DNA of 64,000 nucleotides from Croceicoccus bisphenolivorans. Its GTDB lineage: Bacteria; Pseudomonadota; Alphaproteobacteria; Sphingomonadales; Sphingomonadaceae. Below are positions 9,339-18,366 of this stretch, one piece after another. Under the pieces are notes generated by a model that had not been told where the DNA came from, did no database searches, and worked only from the letters and a program-made list of their open reading frames with translations. The stretch spans positions 124,001-188,000 of the forward strand of contig NZ_LRSE01000003.1 in NCBI RefSeq assembly GCF_001634625.1. Reading direction: 5' to 3'. The first letter of the stretch is position 1; each line of letters starts with the position of its first letter. The translations under genes were made by a program, and so were the position numbers.

Positions 9339-10745
9339 TCAGCCCTCGACGTCAGCCGCCCGCCCCAGCCCCTGCCAGTCGACGTTGCGCGTCGCGTACA
9401 TCACGCCGGCCAGCGCGAAGAACAGCAGGATCGAACCGATCAGCAGGCTCCACGCCTCAAGGCTGAGTAGCACGAACAGCAGCGCGTAAAGGCCGACGAG
9501 CAGCGCGCCGATCACTTTCGCCCGGCCCCAGCTTTTCAGCACCGCCGCGCTGTATGCGGTGACAAGGCCGATGATCGCAACGCTCGCCACGCCATAGGCG
9601 GCGGCAAATCCGATCACTTCGGAAAACGCCAGCAACAGCACGAAGAACAGCACCAGCCCCGCGCCGGTCAGCAGATATTCGGGACCGGACACGCTTGCGC
9701 CCGCGACGATGTCGAACATCAGGAAGGCCAGGAAGGTGAACCCGATGATCAGGAACCCGTATTTCACCGAACGGTCGATGCGGCTGTAGAGGTCCACCGG
9801 CTCCACCATCGCGACGCTGGCCACCATGCTCGGCCCGCCGGCACCGCCGCGATCCATCATCGCCGTTTCCACATAGACGCCGGGGCCGCTGACGATCGGC
9901 TGCGCGTAATCCTGCGTCGTCACCAGCCCCTGCCCCAGCGCGAGGTCGGGGACGGAGAATTCGGCGCTGAAGCCGTCCTCCCCGATCTCGCTGGTCGATG
10001 GCAGGAAGCTGCCCGCAAAGCTGGGGTGCGGCCATGCCGACTTCACGTGCCAGCGGGTATCGCCGCCGCGCGGGATCAGCGAAAGGTTCTCGCTGCCGCG
10101 AAGGTCGTAGGACCACGCGACGGGCAGCGTGCCCTCCCCGTTCCACGAAAGCGGCGCGAAGAAACCGGATCGGCCGGTCGATTCCAGCCCCCCGCCGGGC
10201 CGCGCGGCCAGCGCCTTGCCGCTCGCGACGACCTTGCTTGCGCTTTCCATCCCGCGCGGATCGGACACTCCGAAATGCAGTTCCGCACGATCAAGCATCA
10301 GCGCACCGGCATCGATATCCAGCCGGTCGAGATCGTCTTCCGGCACCACGAAACTGGCCTTGCCCGCGATCTTGGCGCGATAGATCACGGATTCGTAAAT
10401 CGATTTCTGGCGCCGTTCCGGATCGAGGCTGGTCGTCACTTCCTGCGCCTTGGGCGAAATGAAAAGTTCGCGGGTGACGCGGCGGACTTTCTGGACCTGT
10501 TTGCCGTCCACCACCTCGGTCTCCGTCACGTTGACGGCATAGGGCACGACCAGCACCGGACCGGTGACGGTCTGCGCCCCGCCCCAGCCGCGCGTTATCG
10601 TGCCGCGCGCGGTGTTCGACTGTTCCTGCCGGTCCCACACAAGGGCGTAGACCATGAACAGCGGCACCGCGAGCGCGGCGGCCACCAGAACAGCGAACAA
10701 GAGCTTGATTCCCGGCGATCTAGTCCGCCGGTGCGAAATTTCCAT
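9339..10745 (-). CDS. creD: inner-membrane protein CreD
   Basis: A 468-residue cell-envelope protein of the CreD family. An N-terminal membrane helix (LLFAVLVAAALAVPLFMVY) is followed by a large periplasmic domain with RGTITRGWGGAQTVTGPVLVVPY and a C-terminal block of about five or six membrane helices. CreD is linked in other bacteria to envelope integrity and beta-lactam response; its molecular activity is not known. Here it is the last gene of a blaI-M56-creD operon, 80 bases downstream of the M56 gene. ATG 10745 has GGGGAGA upstream. Confidence 0.9.
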   Translation of the reverse strand: MEISHRRTRSPGIKLLFAVLVAAALAVPLFMVYALVWDRQEQSNTARGTITRGWGGAQTVTGPVLVVPYAVNVTETEVVDGKQVQKVRRVTRELFISPKAQEVTTSLDPERRQKSIYESVIYRAKIAGKASFVVPEDDLDRLDIDAGALMLDRAELHFGVSDPRGMESASKVVASGKALAARPGGGLESTGRSGFFAPLSWNGEGTLPVAWSYDLRGSENLSLIPRGGDTRWHVKSAWPHPSFAGSFLPSTSEIGEDGFSAEFSVPDLALGQGLVTTQDYAQPIVSGPGVYVETAMMDRGGAGGPSMVASVAMVEPVDLYSRIDRSVKYGFLIIGFTFLAFLMFDIVAGASVSGPEYLLTGAGLVLFFVLLLAFSEVIGFAAAYGVASVAIIGLVTAYSAAVLKSWGRAKVIGALLVGLYALLFVLLSLEAWSLLIGSILLFFALAGVMYATRNVDWQGLGRAADVEG

Positions 10746-10825
10746 GACGATTCTCCCCAGATGATCGCTGCGCCGAACCGTGCAAATACAGCGATGAATG
10801 GAGAGTTAATCGATGCGCGGCGGGT

Positions 10826-12373
10826 TCAGTTTCCGGCCAGTTCGGCGCGCAATTCTTCCAGCTCGCCATCGAGTTCGGCCAGCACTTCGCTGCGCACTAC
10901 GGCAGACAGGCTTGCGTCGCCCGCCAGCGCCGCGCGCGCCTTTTCGATGCCGCGTATCGCGCCCTGAATCGCGTCCCGCTCGATCCGGCCTTCGTCGATC
11001 ACCATTTCGCGCACCATCGCCCGCTCGCCACCTTCGGCGTGGCGGAAGATGCGGACGGTGCGGACCTTGCCGTCGGCGGAGACCTTTTCCTCGACTTCCG
11101 GCACGTCGGTCAGGGCAAGGACCTTCATCTTGTGGACTCTCTCCACTTTTTCCATCGCGCGCTCGTGCTCCGCATGCGCACGCTCGATCTCTGCGCCCGC
11201 GCGTTCGATTTCAGCCTCGGCGCGCTTCAGTTCCGCTTCGATCCTGGCCTGTTCCTCGGGCGGGAGTTCCTCGCCGTCGGAATGCCATTCGAAATCGCCG
11301 CCCTCTCCATCCTTCACGATCATGTGAATCTTCGCCGCGTCTGCCGCTTCGGCTACGCTGGAGGCAGGCACATCCGTAGTGCCGACAGCAGAGGGCTCGG
11401 CCTCTGCATAAGACACGCTGGCCGTGGCGGATAGCGCGGCAAGGCCTGCGGTGCCGACAAGCAGCAGGCCGGTGCGGTGGCGGCGGGTGGTGGTATTCAT
11501 GCCAAGGCTCCTCAAGCGGTGGACAATGGCCTTTTCGCCCAACACCGGTCCGATTTCGCGGAAACCGGCCATGGGCGCGGCCAGCATGAGACGGGGCGCT
11601 GTGCTTTGCTCGCGGCTGCACGCGGCGATGACTTCGCCATAACGGGCACGGTCTTCGCTGGTACGGCCAGCCATGACGCGGGCATCACAGGCCGCTTCCT
11701 GATCGCGCCGCATCGCTCGCCAGCCGATCCACGCCAACGGGTTGAACCAGTGCAGCGCCAGCAGCGGCTGGGCGGCAAGGTTGGCAATCAGGTCCTGCCC
11801 GCGGTGGTGCGCAATCTCGTGCGCAATGGCGAAGTCGCGGGCGGCCACGTCCTCGCTCGCCATGAAGCCCGGCGGGAGCGCGATCACGCGGCGGCGCACA
11901 CCGAACGCTACCGGTGCGGAAACGGCCGGGGTCTCGACCAGCCGGATCGAACCGGCATCCCCCACCGGCCATGCACCGTCCGTCAGGTGCCGCGTCATCG
12001 CGCGATAACAGGCGATGCGCCAGCCAAGGAACAGCACCGCGCCGACCAGCCAGACCGCGATGGCCGCGTTCATCACCATCGCGAAGGTAACAAGCGGCTC
12101 TGCCACGGAAGTGTCCGCCACCACCGGCAGCGACGCCGGATCGACCGTCAGGGCGGAACCGGAAACTTCCGCAGGCCGCATCCACGCCGGCAACACGATC
12201 GGCGGCAGCACGAAACGCATGAGCGGCAGCAGCCACAGCGCATAGGCCGTGCGCGCGCCGAACACCCGCGCCACCGGCCTGCGCAGCACCAGCACCGCCG
12301 CGATCAGCGCGCCGGTATATAGCGCGGTATCGACCGCCCAGCCGGATACGACAGCGAACCAGTCCCCGGTCAT
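10826..12373 (-). CDS. M56 family (BlaR1-type) membrane metallopeptidase
   Basis: A 515-residue protein with the BlaR1/MecR1-type M56 peptidase: two helices near residues 14-32 and 40-60, further helices near 95-120, and the zinc motif HEIAHH at 185-190. After the membrane helix near residue 305 the C-terminus does not contain a penicillin-binding sensor domain. It has a long, strongly charged heptad-like segment (E/A/R-rich, about residues 370-430) that should form a coiled coil. In BlaR1 systems this peptidase inactivates the BlaI repressor. Its start overlaps the blaI stop (ATGA). What it senses is unknown. Confidence 0.87.
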   Translation of the reverse strand: MTGDWFAVVSGWAVDTALYTGALIAAVLVLRRPVARVFGARTAYALWLLPLMRFVLPPIVLPAWMRPAEVSGSALTVDPASLPVVADTSVAEPLVTFAMVMNAAIAVWLVGAVLFLGWRIACYRAMTRHLTDGAWPVGDAGSIRLVETPAVSAPVAFGVRRRVIALPPGFMASEDVAARDFAIAHEIAHHRGQDLIANLAAQPLLALHWFNPLAWIGWRAMRRDQEAACDARVMAGRTSEDRARYGEVIAACSREQSTAPRLMLAAPMAGFREIGPVLGEKAIVHRLRSLGMNTTTRRHRTGLLLVGTAGLAALSATASVSYAEAEPSAVGTTDVPASSVAEAADAAKIHMIVKDGEGGDFEWHSDGEELPPEEQARIEAELKRAEAEIERAGAEIERAHAEHERAMEKVERVHKMKVLALTDVPEVEEKVSADGKVRTVRIFRHAEGGERAMVREMVIDEGRIERDAIQGAIRGIEKARAALAGDASLSAVVRSEVLAELDGELEELRAELAGN

Positions 12374-12753
12374 TTCCGCAGCTCCTTCAACAGGGTCTCG
12401 ATCTCGTTCAGGTCGCGCTCGGTCAGTTCCTCGGCCTCGGCCAGATGGGCAACCAGCGATGCCGCGCGCCCGCCGAACAGCCGGTCGAGCAGGCGGCGCG
12501 ATTCCTGACCCACGAAGTCGGCCCGCGCGATCAGCGGCGAATAGAGAAACCGCCGTCCGTCAGGCTGTGCCACAATGGCATTCTTGGCGGTAAGGCGCGA
12601 AAGCAGGGTCTTTACCGTGGCAAGGCTCCACCCCCGATCTGCCCCCACGGCATCCGCGACTTCGGCGGCGGTCAGCGGCGATCGGGTCCACAATGCCTCC
12701 ATCACCGCCTGCTCGGCGTCGGAAATGCGTTCGGGTGCGGCGGGCTTGTCCAT
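12370..12753 (-). CDS. blaI: BlaI/MecI family transcriptional repressor
   Basis: A 127-residue winged-helix repressor. The N-terminal DNA-binding part reads ISDAEQAVMEALWTRSPLTA with the recognition helix near WSLATVKTLLSRL; the C-terminal helical part (FVGQESRRLLDRLFGG) dimerises. BlaI-type proteins bind TACA/TGTA dyads and are cut when the M56 partner is activated. ATG 12753 gives the family N-terminus and has GGAAAC upstream; the open frame continues to 12909 without a plausible start. Two matching dyads lie just upstream at 12783-12815, so autoregulation of the operon is likely. Confidence 0.9.
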   Translation of the reverse strand: MDKPAAPERISDAEQAVMEALWTRSPLTAAEVADAVGADRGWSLATVKTLLSRLTAKNAIVAQPDGRRFLYSPLIARADFVGQESRRLLDRLFGGRAASLVAHLAEAEELTERDLNEIETLLKELRK

Positions 12754-12782
12754 GGGGTTTCCGGTTTTTGCGCGACTAACGA

Positions 12783-12815
12783 TTACAGACGTAAACGATA
12801 TGACTACATCTGTAA
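12783..12815. promoter_or_regulatory. two BlaI-type operator dyads
   Basis: TTACAGACGTAA (12783-12794) and CTACATCTGTAA (12804-12815) both match the TTACA-N-TGTAA dyad bound by BlaI/MecI repressors and are 21 bases apart, two helical turns, which places two dimers on the same face. They sit 30-62 bases upstream of the blaI start. They also lie within the shared upstream region of the divergent oxidase gene (start 12889), which could come under the same control. Confidence 0.7.
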
Positions 12816-12888
12816 ACACAGCGGTGGCGGCAATCGACGAACGACCAACTTGTGCCGACCGGCGTCGTGGCGCAGACTGCGCGCCATC

Positions 12889-14040
12889 ATGCGGCTGACC
12901 GATTGTCACAACATCGCGGACATGCGCCTTCTGGCGAAGCGCCGCCTGCCGTGGCCGGTGTTCGATTATATCGACGGCGCGGCAGACGACGAGATCACGA
13001 AGGCGCGCAATACTTCCGCATTCGACGATGTCGACCTGGTGCCGAACGTGCTGTCCGGGGTCGGCACAGTCGATCCGTCCTGCACGATCATGGGGCGCAA
13101 GAGCGCGCTGCCGCTCGTCCTCTCACCCACCGCGCTGCAGCGCGTGTTCCATTACCAGGGCGAACGCGCCGTCGCCCGCGCGGCGGAAAAGTTCGGGCTG
13201 TGGTTCGGCATTTCCAGCCTTGCCACCGTTTCGATCGAGGAGATCGCCGCCCTCGTCTCCACGCCCAAGCTGTTCCAGCTCTACGTCCACAAGGACAAGG
13301 GGCTGAATGCCAGCATGATAGAGCGGTGCAAGGCCGCGAAATTCGATGCCATCGCGCTGACGGTGGACACCAGCGTTTCGGGTAATCGGGAACGGTGCCA
13401 GCGTTCGGGTTTCACAACGCCGCCGCGCTTCACCGCTTCGTCCCTGCTCAGCTATGCCACCCGCCCGCGCTGGGGGCTGGACTATGTGCTGCGCGAAAAG
13501 TTCGCCCTGCCCAACCTCGACACCCATGTCGTTGAAGGGACGGGCAAGTCCGTGTCTATCGCCGAATACTTCAACACCATGCTCGACGGGGCGATGGACT
13601 GGGACACGGCGGCGCGCATCCGGCAGGACTGGGGCGGCACGTTCGCGCTGAAGGGGGTGATGAGCGCCGCCGACGCGCGCCGCGCGGTGGAGATCGGGGC
13701 CGACGCGATCTGGATATCGAACCACGGCGGACGGCAGCTTGACGGCAGCCGCGCGCCTTTCGACCAGATCGCCGAAATCGTCGACGCCGTAGGCGGAGAG
13801 ATCGAGGTGATCTGCGACGGCGGCATCCGGCGCGGCACCCACGTATTGAAAGCCCTGTGCGAAGGGGCAAGCGCGGCATCTGGCGGTCGGCTCTACCTCT
13901 ATGCGCTGGCCGCCGCCGGGCAGGCCGGGGTGGAACGCGCGCTCACCCTGATGAAGAACGAGATCGAACGCGGCATGAACCTGATGGGCGTGGAGCGCAT
14001 CGACGAACTGGACCGGTCTCGCCTGCGTTACCGGCGTTAA
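12889..14040 (+). CDS. lldD: FMN-dependent alpha-hydroxy-acid oxidizing protein (L-lactate dehydrogenase-like)
   Basis: A 383-residue TIM-barrel flavoenzyme that oxidises an L-2-hydroxy acid, most likely L-lactate to pyruvate, passing electrons to the membrane quinone pool or oxygen. The family N-terminus (VFDYIDGAADDEITKARN), the FMN-phosphate region GDGGIR-type (ICDGGIRRGTHVLKAL) and the active-site SNHGGRQLD (catalytic His and Arg) are present. ATG 12889 has no good ribosome-binding site. Its stop overlaps the convergent gene at 14037 by four bases. Lactate is the likeliest substrate but glycolate or mandelate cannot be excluded. Confidence 0.85.
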   Translation: MRLTDCHNIADMRLLAKRRLPWPVFDYIDGAADDEITKARNTSAFDDVDLVPNVLSGVGTVDPSCTIMGRKSALPLVLSPTALQRVFHYQGERAVARAAEKFGLWFGISSLATVSIEEIAALVSTPKLFQLYVHKDKGLNASMIERCKAAKFDAIALTVDTSVSGNRERCQRSGFTTPPRFTASSLLSYATRPRWGLDYVLREKFALPNLDTHVVEGTGKSVSIAEYFNTMLDGAMDWDTAARIRQDWGGTFALKGVMSAADARRAVEIGADAIWISNHGGRQLDGSRAPFDQIAEIVDAVGGEIEVICDGGIRRGTHVLKALCEGASAASGGRLYLYALAAAGQAGVERALTLMKNEIERGMNLMGVERIDELDRSRLRYRR

Positions 14041-14585
14041 CCGGGCCGCGGGCCGGGTTCGATGCCTTCCCTCGCCCGGCGCACGCGCACCGCGCACTGA
14101 TTGGCCAAAATCGCGAAATCGCGCTTGTCCTTGAAGGTATGGGCGGAAACCTGCAGCTTCTTGCCTGACTTCGACTTCAGCGTCATCGCATCGTCACCCA
14201 TGATACGGAACCGCTTGATCTCTGCCACTTCGTCCCAGCGCATGGCCTTGTCCGCGATCATCGCAAATCCGCCGACGACGATGCGCCTGTCCTCGACCCG
14301 CACGAACGGGTGGTTGCCGCGCAGCAGGCCCAGCAGGATGAAACTGCCCGCGCCGATACCGATCGCTGCGCCGATGGCGAACAGGATTCGCCAGCCCCAG
14401 ACCGGCAGGTGATAGCCGGTGGCGAACTTGCGGATCACGATTTCGGTGCCCTGTTCGGTCGTCAGCGCATAGAGAAACATGACCCCGATGCCAAACGCGA
14501 CCAGGATCACGACGATCACCTGATAAAGCGGCTGTTCCCCCATGCGAAACCGCAACGACCCGTCCGGCCGGACTTCGTGCGCCAT
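14037..14585 (-). CDS. membrane protein of unknown function, PH-domain-like
   Basis: A 182-residue protein with two membrane helices (about residues 21-41 and 65-87) and a C-terminal cytoplasmic beta-rich region (DRRIVVGGFAMIADKAMRWD, then EVAEIKRFRIMGDD) resembling bacterial PH-like domains. No enzyme motif is visible. It overlaps the end of the convergent oxidase gene by four bases. It lies downstream of the HExxH lipoprotein on the same strand but 75 bases away. I cannot assign a function. Confidence 0.7.
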   Translation of the reverse strand: MAHEVRPDGSLRFRMGEQPLYQVIVVILVAFGIGVMFLYALTTEQGTEIVIRKFATGYHLPVWGWRILFAIGAAIGIGAGSFILLGLLRGNHPFVRVEDRRIVVGGFAMIADKAMRWDEVAEIKRFRIMGDDAMTLKSKSGKKLQVSAHTFKDKRDFAILANQCAVRVRRAREGIEPGPRPG

Positions 14586-14660
14586 GTCCCGTTCCCCACA
14601 TAACCGGTTTGCAGCACAGACTAGTTCGCGCCGGTTAAACCGACAATAACACCCGTGCTG

Positions 14661-15524
14661 TCAGCAGACTTCTGCCGTGTTCTGCGGGATCGGGCCGACG
14701 GGAAGCCGCGCATCCGACAGGTAGAACGGATCGGCATCGAGCCGATGGACATTGCCATAGGCGCGGGCAAGCGCCGCGTGCAGCGCCGGATCGTAAGCCC
14801 GCAGATCCTCGTCAGACAGGATGCGCTGCCCGTCGAACACCTGCAGCCGGTTGGAGTTGAACCAGAACTGCGTCCCCTCTGCCCAGTATTCGTCGAGCGT
14901 GGTGACGGTATATTCGTCGCGCCACAATCCGGTTTTCAGCGCGTTGGCATAGGCCCGCTCCACCGCCGCGTAGAGGGCCGGATCGGCATCTTTTGCCACC
15001 AGCAGGACGTTGTGGGCAAACTCGTGCACGAAGATCGTCTCGCCATACCAGCGCGATGACGGCAGGCCGAGCAGGTCCTCTGCCGCAGCGGTGGTCGTCG
15101 GGCCGGATATGGCACGGGCGCGCTGGTCCCAGTACTCGCGATCGGAAAGGCGGCCGATCCGCTCTTCGTAATGCTTGATCTCGCAGCGGGTCAGGCGCGG
15201 ATCGTCGCGTGCGGGTTTGTGCCAGTCGCGATGCTCTGGCAGGTCGAGCAGAGCTTCCTCTTCCGCGATAACGGCAACGCGGTAGCCTTGTGCGATCAGC
15301 GCGTCGCGCAAGTCCGGGCGAAAGGCCAGCATGCCTTCGACAATGGTGCGCGCGCGTTCCAGCGCTTCGGCAGGCGGCTTTTCCGATGCGACGACCGGAA
15401 TGCCGGCAGCGTCAAGGTACTGCCGGTAGAACGGGTCGAGGCCGAGCGCTGCGGGCGGCTCGGTCGCGCCAGCAGCGGCGCAACCGGCCAGCAGGCAGGA
15501 GAACAGGGCAACGACGCGCTTCAC
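14661..15524 (-). CDS. HExxH-containing lipoprotein downstream of sdhA
   Basis: A 287-residue lipoprotein: the signal MKRVVALFSCLLAGC ends in the lipobox LAGC (Cys15). A putative zinc motif HEFAHN lies near residue 167, with a downstream EYWAEGTQFWF segment that supplies a Glu in the position expected for a gluzincin-type third ligand, so it is probably a periplasmic or surface metallopeptidase-like protein. The start is GTG 15524. It lies 25 bases after sdhA on the same strand, in the place where sdhB would be expected, and is probably cotranscribed with sdhCDA. No specific family name can be given. Confidence 0.75.
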   Translation of the reverse strand: MKRVVALFSCLLAGCAAAGATEPPAALGLDPFYRQYLDAAGIPVVASEKPPAEALERARTIVEGMLAFRPDLRDALIAQGYRVAVIAEEEALLDLPEHRDWHKPARDDPRLTRCEIKHYEERIGRLSDREYWDQRARAISGPTTTAAAEDLLGLPSSRWYGETIFVHEFAHNVLLVAKDADPALYAAVERAYANALKTGLWRDEYTVTTLDEYWAEGTQFWFNSNRLQVFDGQRILSDEDLRAYDPALHAALARAYGNVHRLDADPFYLSDARLPVGPIPQNTAEVC

Positions 15525-15548
15525 GCCAGCGCCGTGCCCCGCAAGCCC

Positions 15549-17369
15549 TTAGTAAACGCGCTTCTTAGGCTTGATGTACTCGACATCGTCGGTCAGCGTG
15601 TATTCGTGCACCGGACGGTAGTCGAGCTTGACCGCGCCGCCCTTGCCGCCCCAGCCGTCGAACCAGCTGGCGGTGTGCTTCATCCATTCCGCATCGTTGC
15701 GGTCGGGGAAATCCTCGTGCGCGTGGGCGCCGCGGCTTTCCTTGCGGTTGAAGGCCGAATGCATGGTGACGGTCGCCTGGCTGATCAGGTTGTCCAGCTC
15801 CAGCGTCTCGATCAGGTCGCTGTTCCAGATCAGCGACTTGTCGGCAACCGAGATGTCCTCCATCCGCTTGTAGACGTTCGTCAGCTTTTCCTTGCCTTCG
15901 GCCATCGATTCGTCGGTGCGGAACACGGCGGCGTGGGCCGACATCGTGCGCTGCATCTCGTCACGCACCGCAGCCGTGGGCGAACCGCCGCTGGCGTTGC
16001 GGAAATGGTCGAGCCGCGACAGGGCGAAGTCCGCGCTGTCCTTGGGCAGGTTGTCGTGCGCCGAATTCGGCTTGATGTTGTCCTTGAGGTGGTGGCCGGT
16101 GGCGCGGCCGAACACGACAAGGTCGATCAGCGAGTTGGAGCCAAGGCGGTTCGCGCCGTGGACCGAGACGCAGGCCGCTTCGCCAACGGCGTAGAGGCCG
16201 GGGACAACCGTTTCCGGATCGCCATCGGCACCGATCGTGACGACCTGGCCGTGATAGTTACAGGGGATGCCGCCCATGTTGTAGTGAACGGTCGGCACCA
16301 CCGGCAGCGGCTGCTTCGTCAGGTCGACGCCGGCAAAGATCTTGCCGCTTTCGGTAATGCCCGGAAGCCGTTCGGCCAGCACCTTGGGATCGATGTGATC
16401 GAGGTGCAGGAAGATGTGGTCCGAATCCGCGCCGACGCCGCGGCCTTCGCGGATTTCCATCGCCATCGAACGCGAAACGACGTCGCGTGATGCAAGGTCC
16501 TTCGCGGAAGGCGCGTAACGCTCCATGAAGCGCTCGCCCTCACTGTTGGTGAGGTAGCCGCCTTCGCCGCGCGCACCTTCGGTGATCAGCACGCCCGCGC
16601 CGTAGATGCCGGTGGGGTGGAACTGCACGAATTCCATGTCCTGCAGCGGCAGGCCGGCGCGCAGCACCATGCCGCCACCGTCGCCGGTGCAGGTGTGGGC
16701 CGAAGTCGCGGTATAGTAGCAACGGCCGTAGCCGCCGGTTGCCAGCACGACCGCGTGGGCGCGGAAGCGGTGGATGGAGCCATCGTCCATGCACATGGCG
16801 ATGACGCCCTTGCACTCGCCATTGACCATGATGAGGTCGATGGCGAAGTACTCGATATAGAAGTCTGCGTCGTACTTCAGCGATTGCTGGTACAGCGCGT
16901 GCAGCATGGCGTGGCCGGTACGGTCGGCCGCGGCGCAAGTGCGCTGAACCGGCGGGCCGTCGCCCATGTTCTGCATGTGGCCGCCGAACGGGCGCTGGTA
17001 GATCGTGCCTTCGGGGTTGCGCGAAAACGGAACGCCCGCATGCTCCAGCTCGATCACGGCCTGCGGCGCTTCGCGGACCATGTATTCGATCGCGTCCTGG
17101 TCGCCCAGCCAGTCAGACCCCTTCACGGTGTCGTACATGTGCCACGTCCAGTGGTCGGGCGTGTTGTTGCCCAGCGATGCGGCGATGCCGCCCTGCGCCG
17201 CAACGGTGTGCGAACGCGTGGGGAATACCTTGGTGATGCAGGCCGTTTTCAGGCCCGCTTCGGCGCTGCCCATCGTGGCGCGAAGGCCCGAACCGCCGGC
17301 ACCCACGACGACGGTGTCGTAAGTGTGGTCGATGATCTTGTAGGCAGGCTGTGTGCTTGCGTCGGCCAT
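15549..17369 (-). CDS. sdhA: succinate dehydrogenase flavoprotein subunit
   Basis: The 606-residue catalytic subunit of complex II, oxidising succinate to fumarate on the cytoplasmic face of the inner membrane. The FAD-binding GAGGSGLRA is at the N-terminus, and the covalent-FAD histidine is in [10 protein letters not shown]. The active-site block [11 protein letters not shown] and the C-terminal [17 protein letters not shown] are all present. ATG 17369 has GGGAG 10 bases upstream; the frame extends to 17420 without a better start. It is five bases downstream of sdhD. The iron-sulfur subunit sdhB is not in the next position. Confidence 0.97.
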   Translation of the reverse strand: MADASTQPAYKIIDHTYDTVVVGAGGSGLRATMGSAEAGLKTACITKVFPTRSHTVAAQGGIAASLGNNTPDHWTWHMYDTVKGSDWLGDQDAIEYMVREAPQAVIELEHAGVPFSRNPEGTIYQRPFGGHMQNMGDGPPVQRTCAAADRTGHAMLHALYQQSLKYDADFYIEYFAIDLIMVNGECKGVIAMCMDDGSIHRFRAHAVVLATGGYGRCYYTATSAHTCTGDGGGMVLRAGLPLQDMEFVQFHPTGIYGAGVLITEGARGEGGYLTNSEGERFMERYAPSAKDLASRDVVSRSMAMEIREGRGVGADSDHIFLHLDHIDPKVLAERLPGITESGKIFAGVDLTKQPLPVVPTVHYNMGGIPCNYHGQVVTIGADGDPETVVPGLYAVGEAACVSVHGANRLGSNSLIDLVVFGRATGHHLKDNIKPNSAHDNLPKDSADFALSRLDHFRNASGGSPTAAVRDEMQRTMSAHAAVFRTDESMAEGKEKLTNVYKRMEDISVADKSLIWNSDLIETLELDNLISQATVTMHSAFNRKESRGAHAHEDFPDRNDAEWMKHTASWFDGWGGKGGAVKLDYRPVHEYTLTDDVEYIKPKKRVY

Positions 17370-17373
17370 GTGA

Positions 17374-17751
17374 TCAGGCTCCCAGCGCGATGCGGATGAT
17401 GGAGACGACGCCGAAGACACCGGCGGCGACGAAGACGAGGTTCAGCAGCACGATGGCCGCGAACCGGTTGGCGCCGTGGACGTAATCCTCGATCATGACC
17501 TGCATGCCAAGGCGCGCGTGCCAGAAGGTGGAGATCACCAGCAGCACCATCGCGGTGGCGGCAAACGGCGCGGCCAGCCAGCTGTGGACGGTGGCATAAG
17601 TATAGTCCGGCAGCATCGCGAGGCTGAACACGAACCACAGAACAAGGACGAGGTTGCCGATCGCGGTAAAGCGCTGGACCAGCCAGTGATGCGCACCGTG
17701 CTTGGCCGAGCCGAGGCCGCGAACCTGTCCGATGCGAGTTCCGTTACCCAT
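17374..17751 (-). CDS. sdhD: succinate dehydrogenase membrane anchor subunit
   Basis: A 125-residue membrane anchor of complex II with three membrane helices. The first is in [20 protein letters not shown], the second in [20 protein letters not shown] and the third in the C-terminal [20 protein letters not shown]. The histidine in [17 protein letters not shown] is the expected haem b ligand region. Together with SdhC it binds haem and ubiquinone. It is 11 bases downstream of sdhC and 4 bases upstream of sdhA. Confidence 0.92.
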   Translation of the reverse strand: MGNGTRIGQVRGLGSAKHGAHHWLVQRFTAIGNLVLVLWFVFSLAMLPDYTYATVHSWLAAPFAATAMVLLVISTFWHARLGMQVMIEDYVHGANRFAAIVLLNLVFVAAGVFGVVSIIRIALGA

Positions 17752-17762
17752 CTATCCGCTCC

Positions 17763-18152
17763 TCAGACCAGCAGGATCACGGCCCAGAAGGCCGCTGTCA
17801 GCAGAACGCCGACGACGATCGAGATAATCGACCAGGAATTGTTCGAATCGACCTCGAACCCGGCGCCGGTATCCAGCACGAGGTGCCGGATGCCGCTGGA
17901 AAGGTGATTGAAGAAGGACCACGAGATGCCGACCAGCACGACCATGCCGTACCAGCTGTCGGCGTGGCGGGCGAAGTCCACATAGGCTTCCGGCCCGGAT
18001 GCCAACGCGCCAAGGAACCAGAGCAGCACCAGCAGACCTGCCACCGCAAGGCCGTTGCCCGAAACGCGGTGAAGGATGGAGGCGGCCATTGCCGGACCCC
18101 ATTTCCAGATCGAGAGATGCGGAGAAAGTGGCCTGTTCGCTGCCTTCGCCAT
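17763..18152 (-). CDS. sdhC: succinate dehydrogenase cytochrome b556 subunit
   Basis: The 129-residue large membrane anchor of complex II. The family signature RPLSPHLSIWKW is at the N-terminus, HRVSGNGLAVAG follows near residue 30, and the haem-ligand helix FFNHLSSGIRHLVLD is present. Three membrane helices. ATG 18152 gives the expected start; the open frame continues 12 codons further up. GGGGAC lies about 7 bases upstream. It is the first gene of the sdhCDA operon and is divergent from the metallo-beta-lactamase gene across 214 bases. Confidence 0.93.
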   Translation of the reverse strand: MAKAANRPLSPHLSIWKWGPAMAASILHRVSGNGLAVAGLLVLLWFLGALASGPEAYVDFARHADSWYGMVVLVGISWSFFNHLSSGIRHLVLDTGAGFEVDSNNSWSIISIVVGVLLTAAFWAVILLV

Positions 18153-18366
18153 GTGTCGTGTCCCCGTGTCCTGCGTTGCGATGCGCACAGAATCCCCGCG
18201 CGGAGACCTGTCATTTATCGCTTGTTGCGGGCGCGAATGGCAGGCACCGGCCTGCTAGGCAAGAGGGGAATTGCACAAGTTGGGCCGGTTCCGGCGATGC
18301 CGGACGGATGCTCGGTCCGTCGCAAGCGGTCTTGCCGCATGCCGGAGCGCGCCCTAATCGCGCCGG

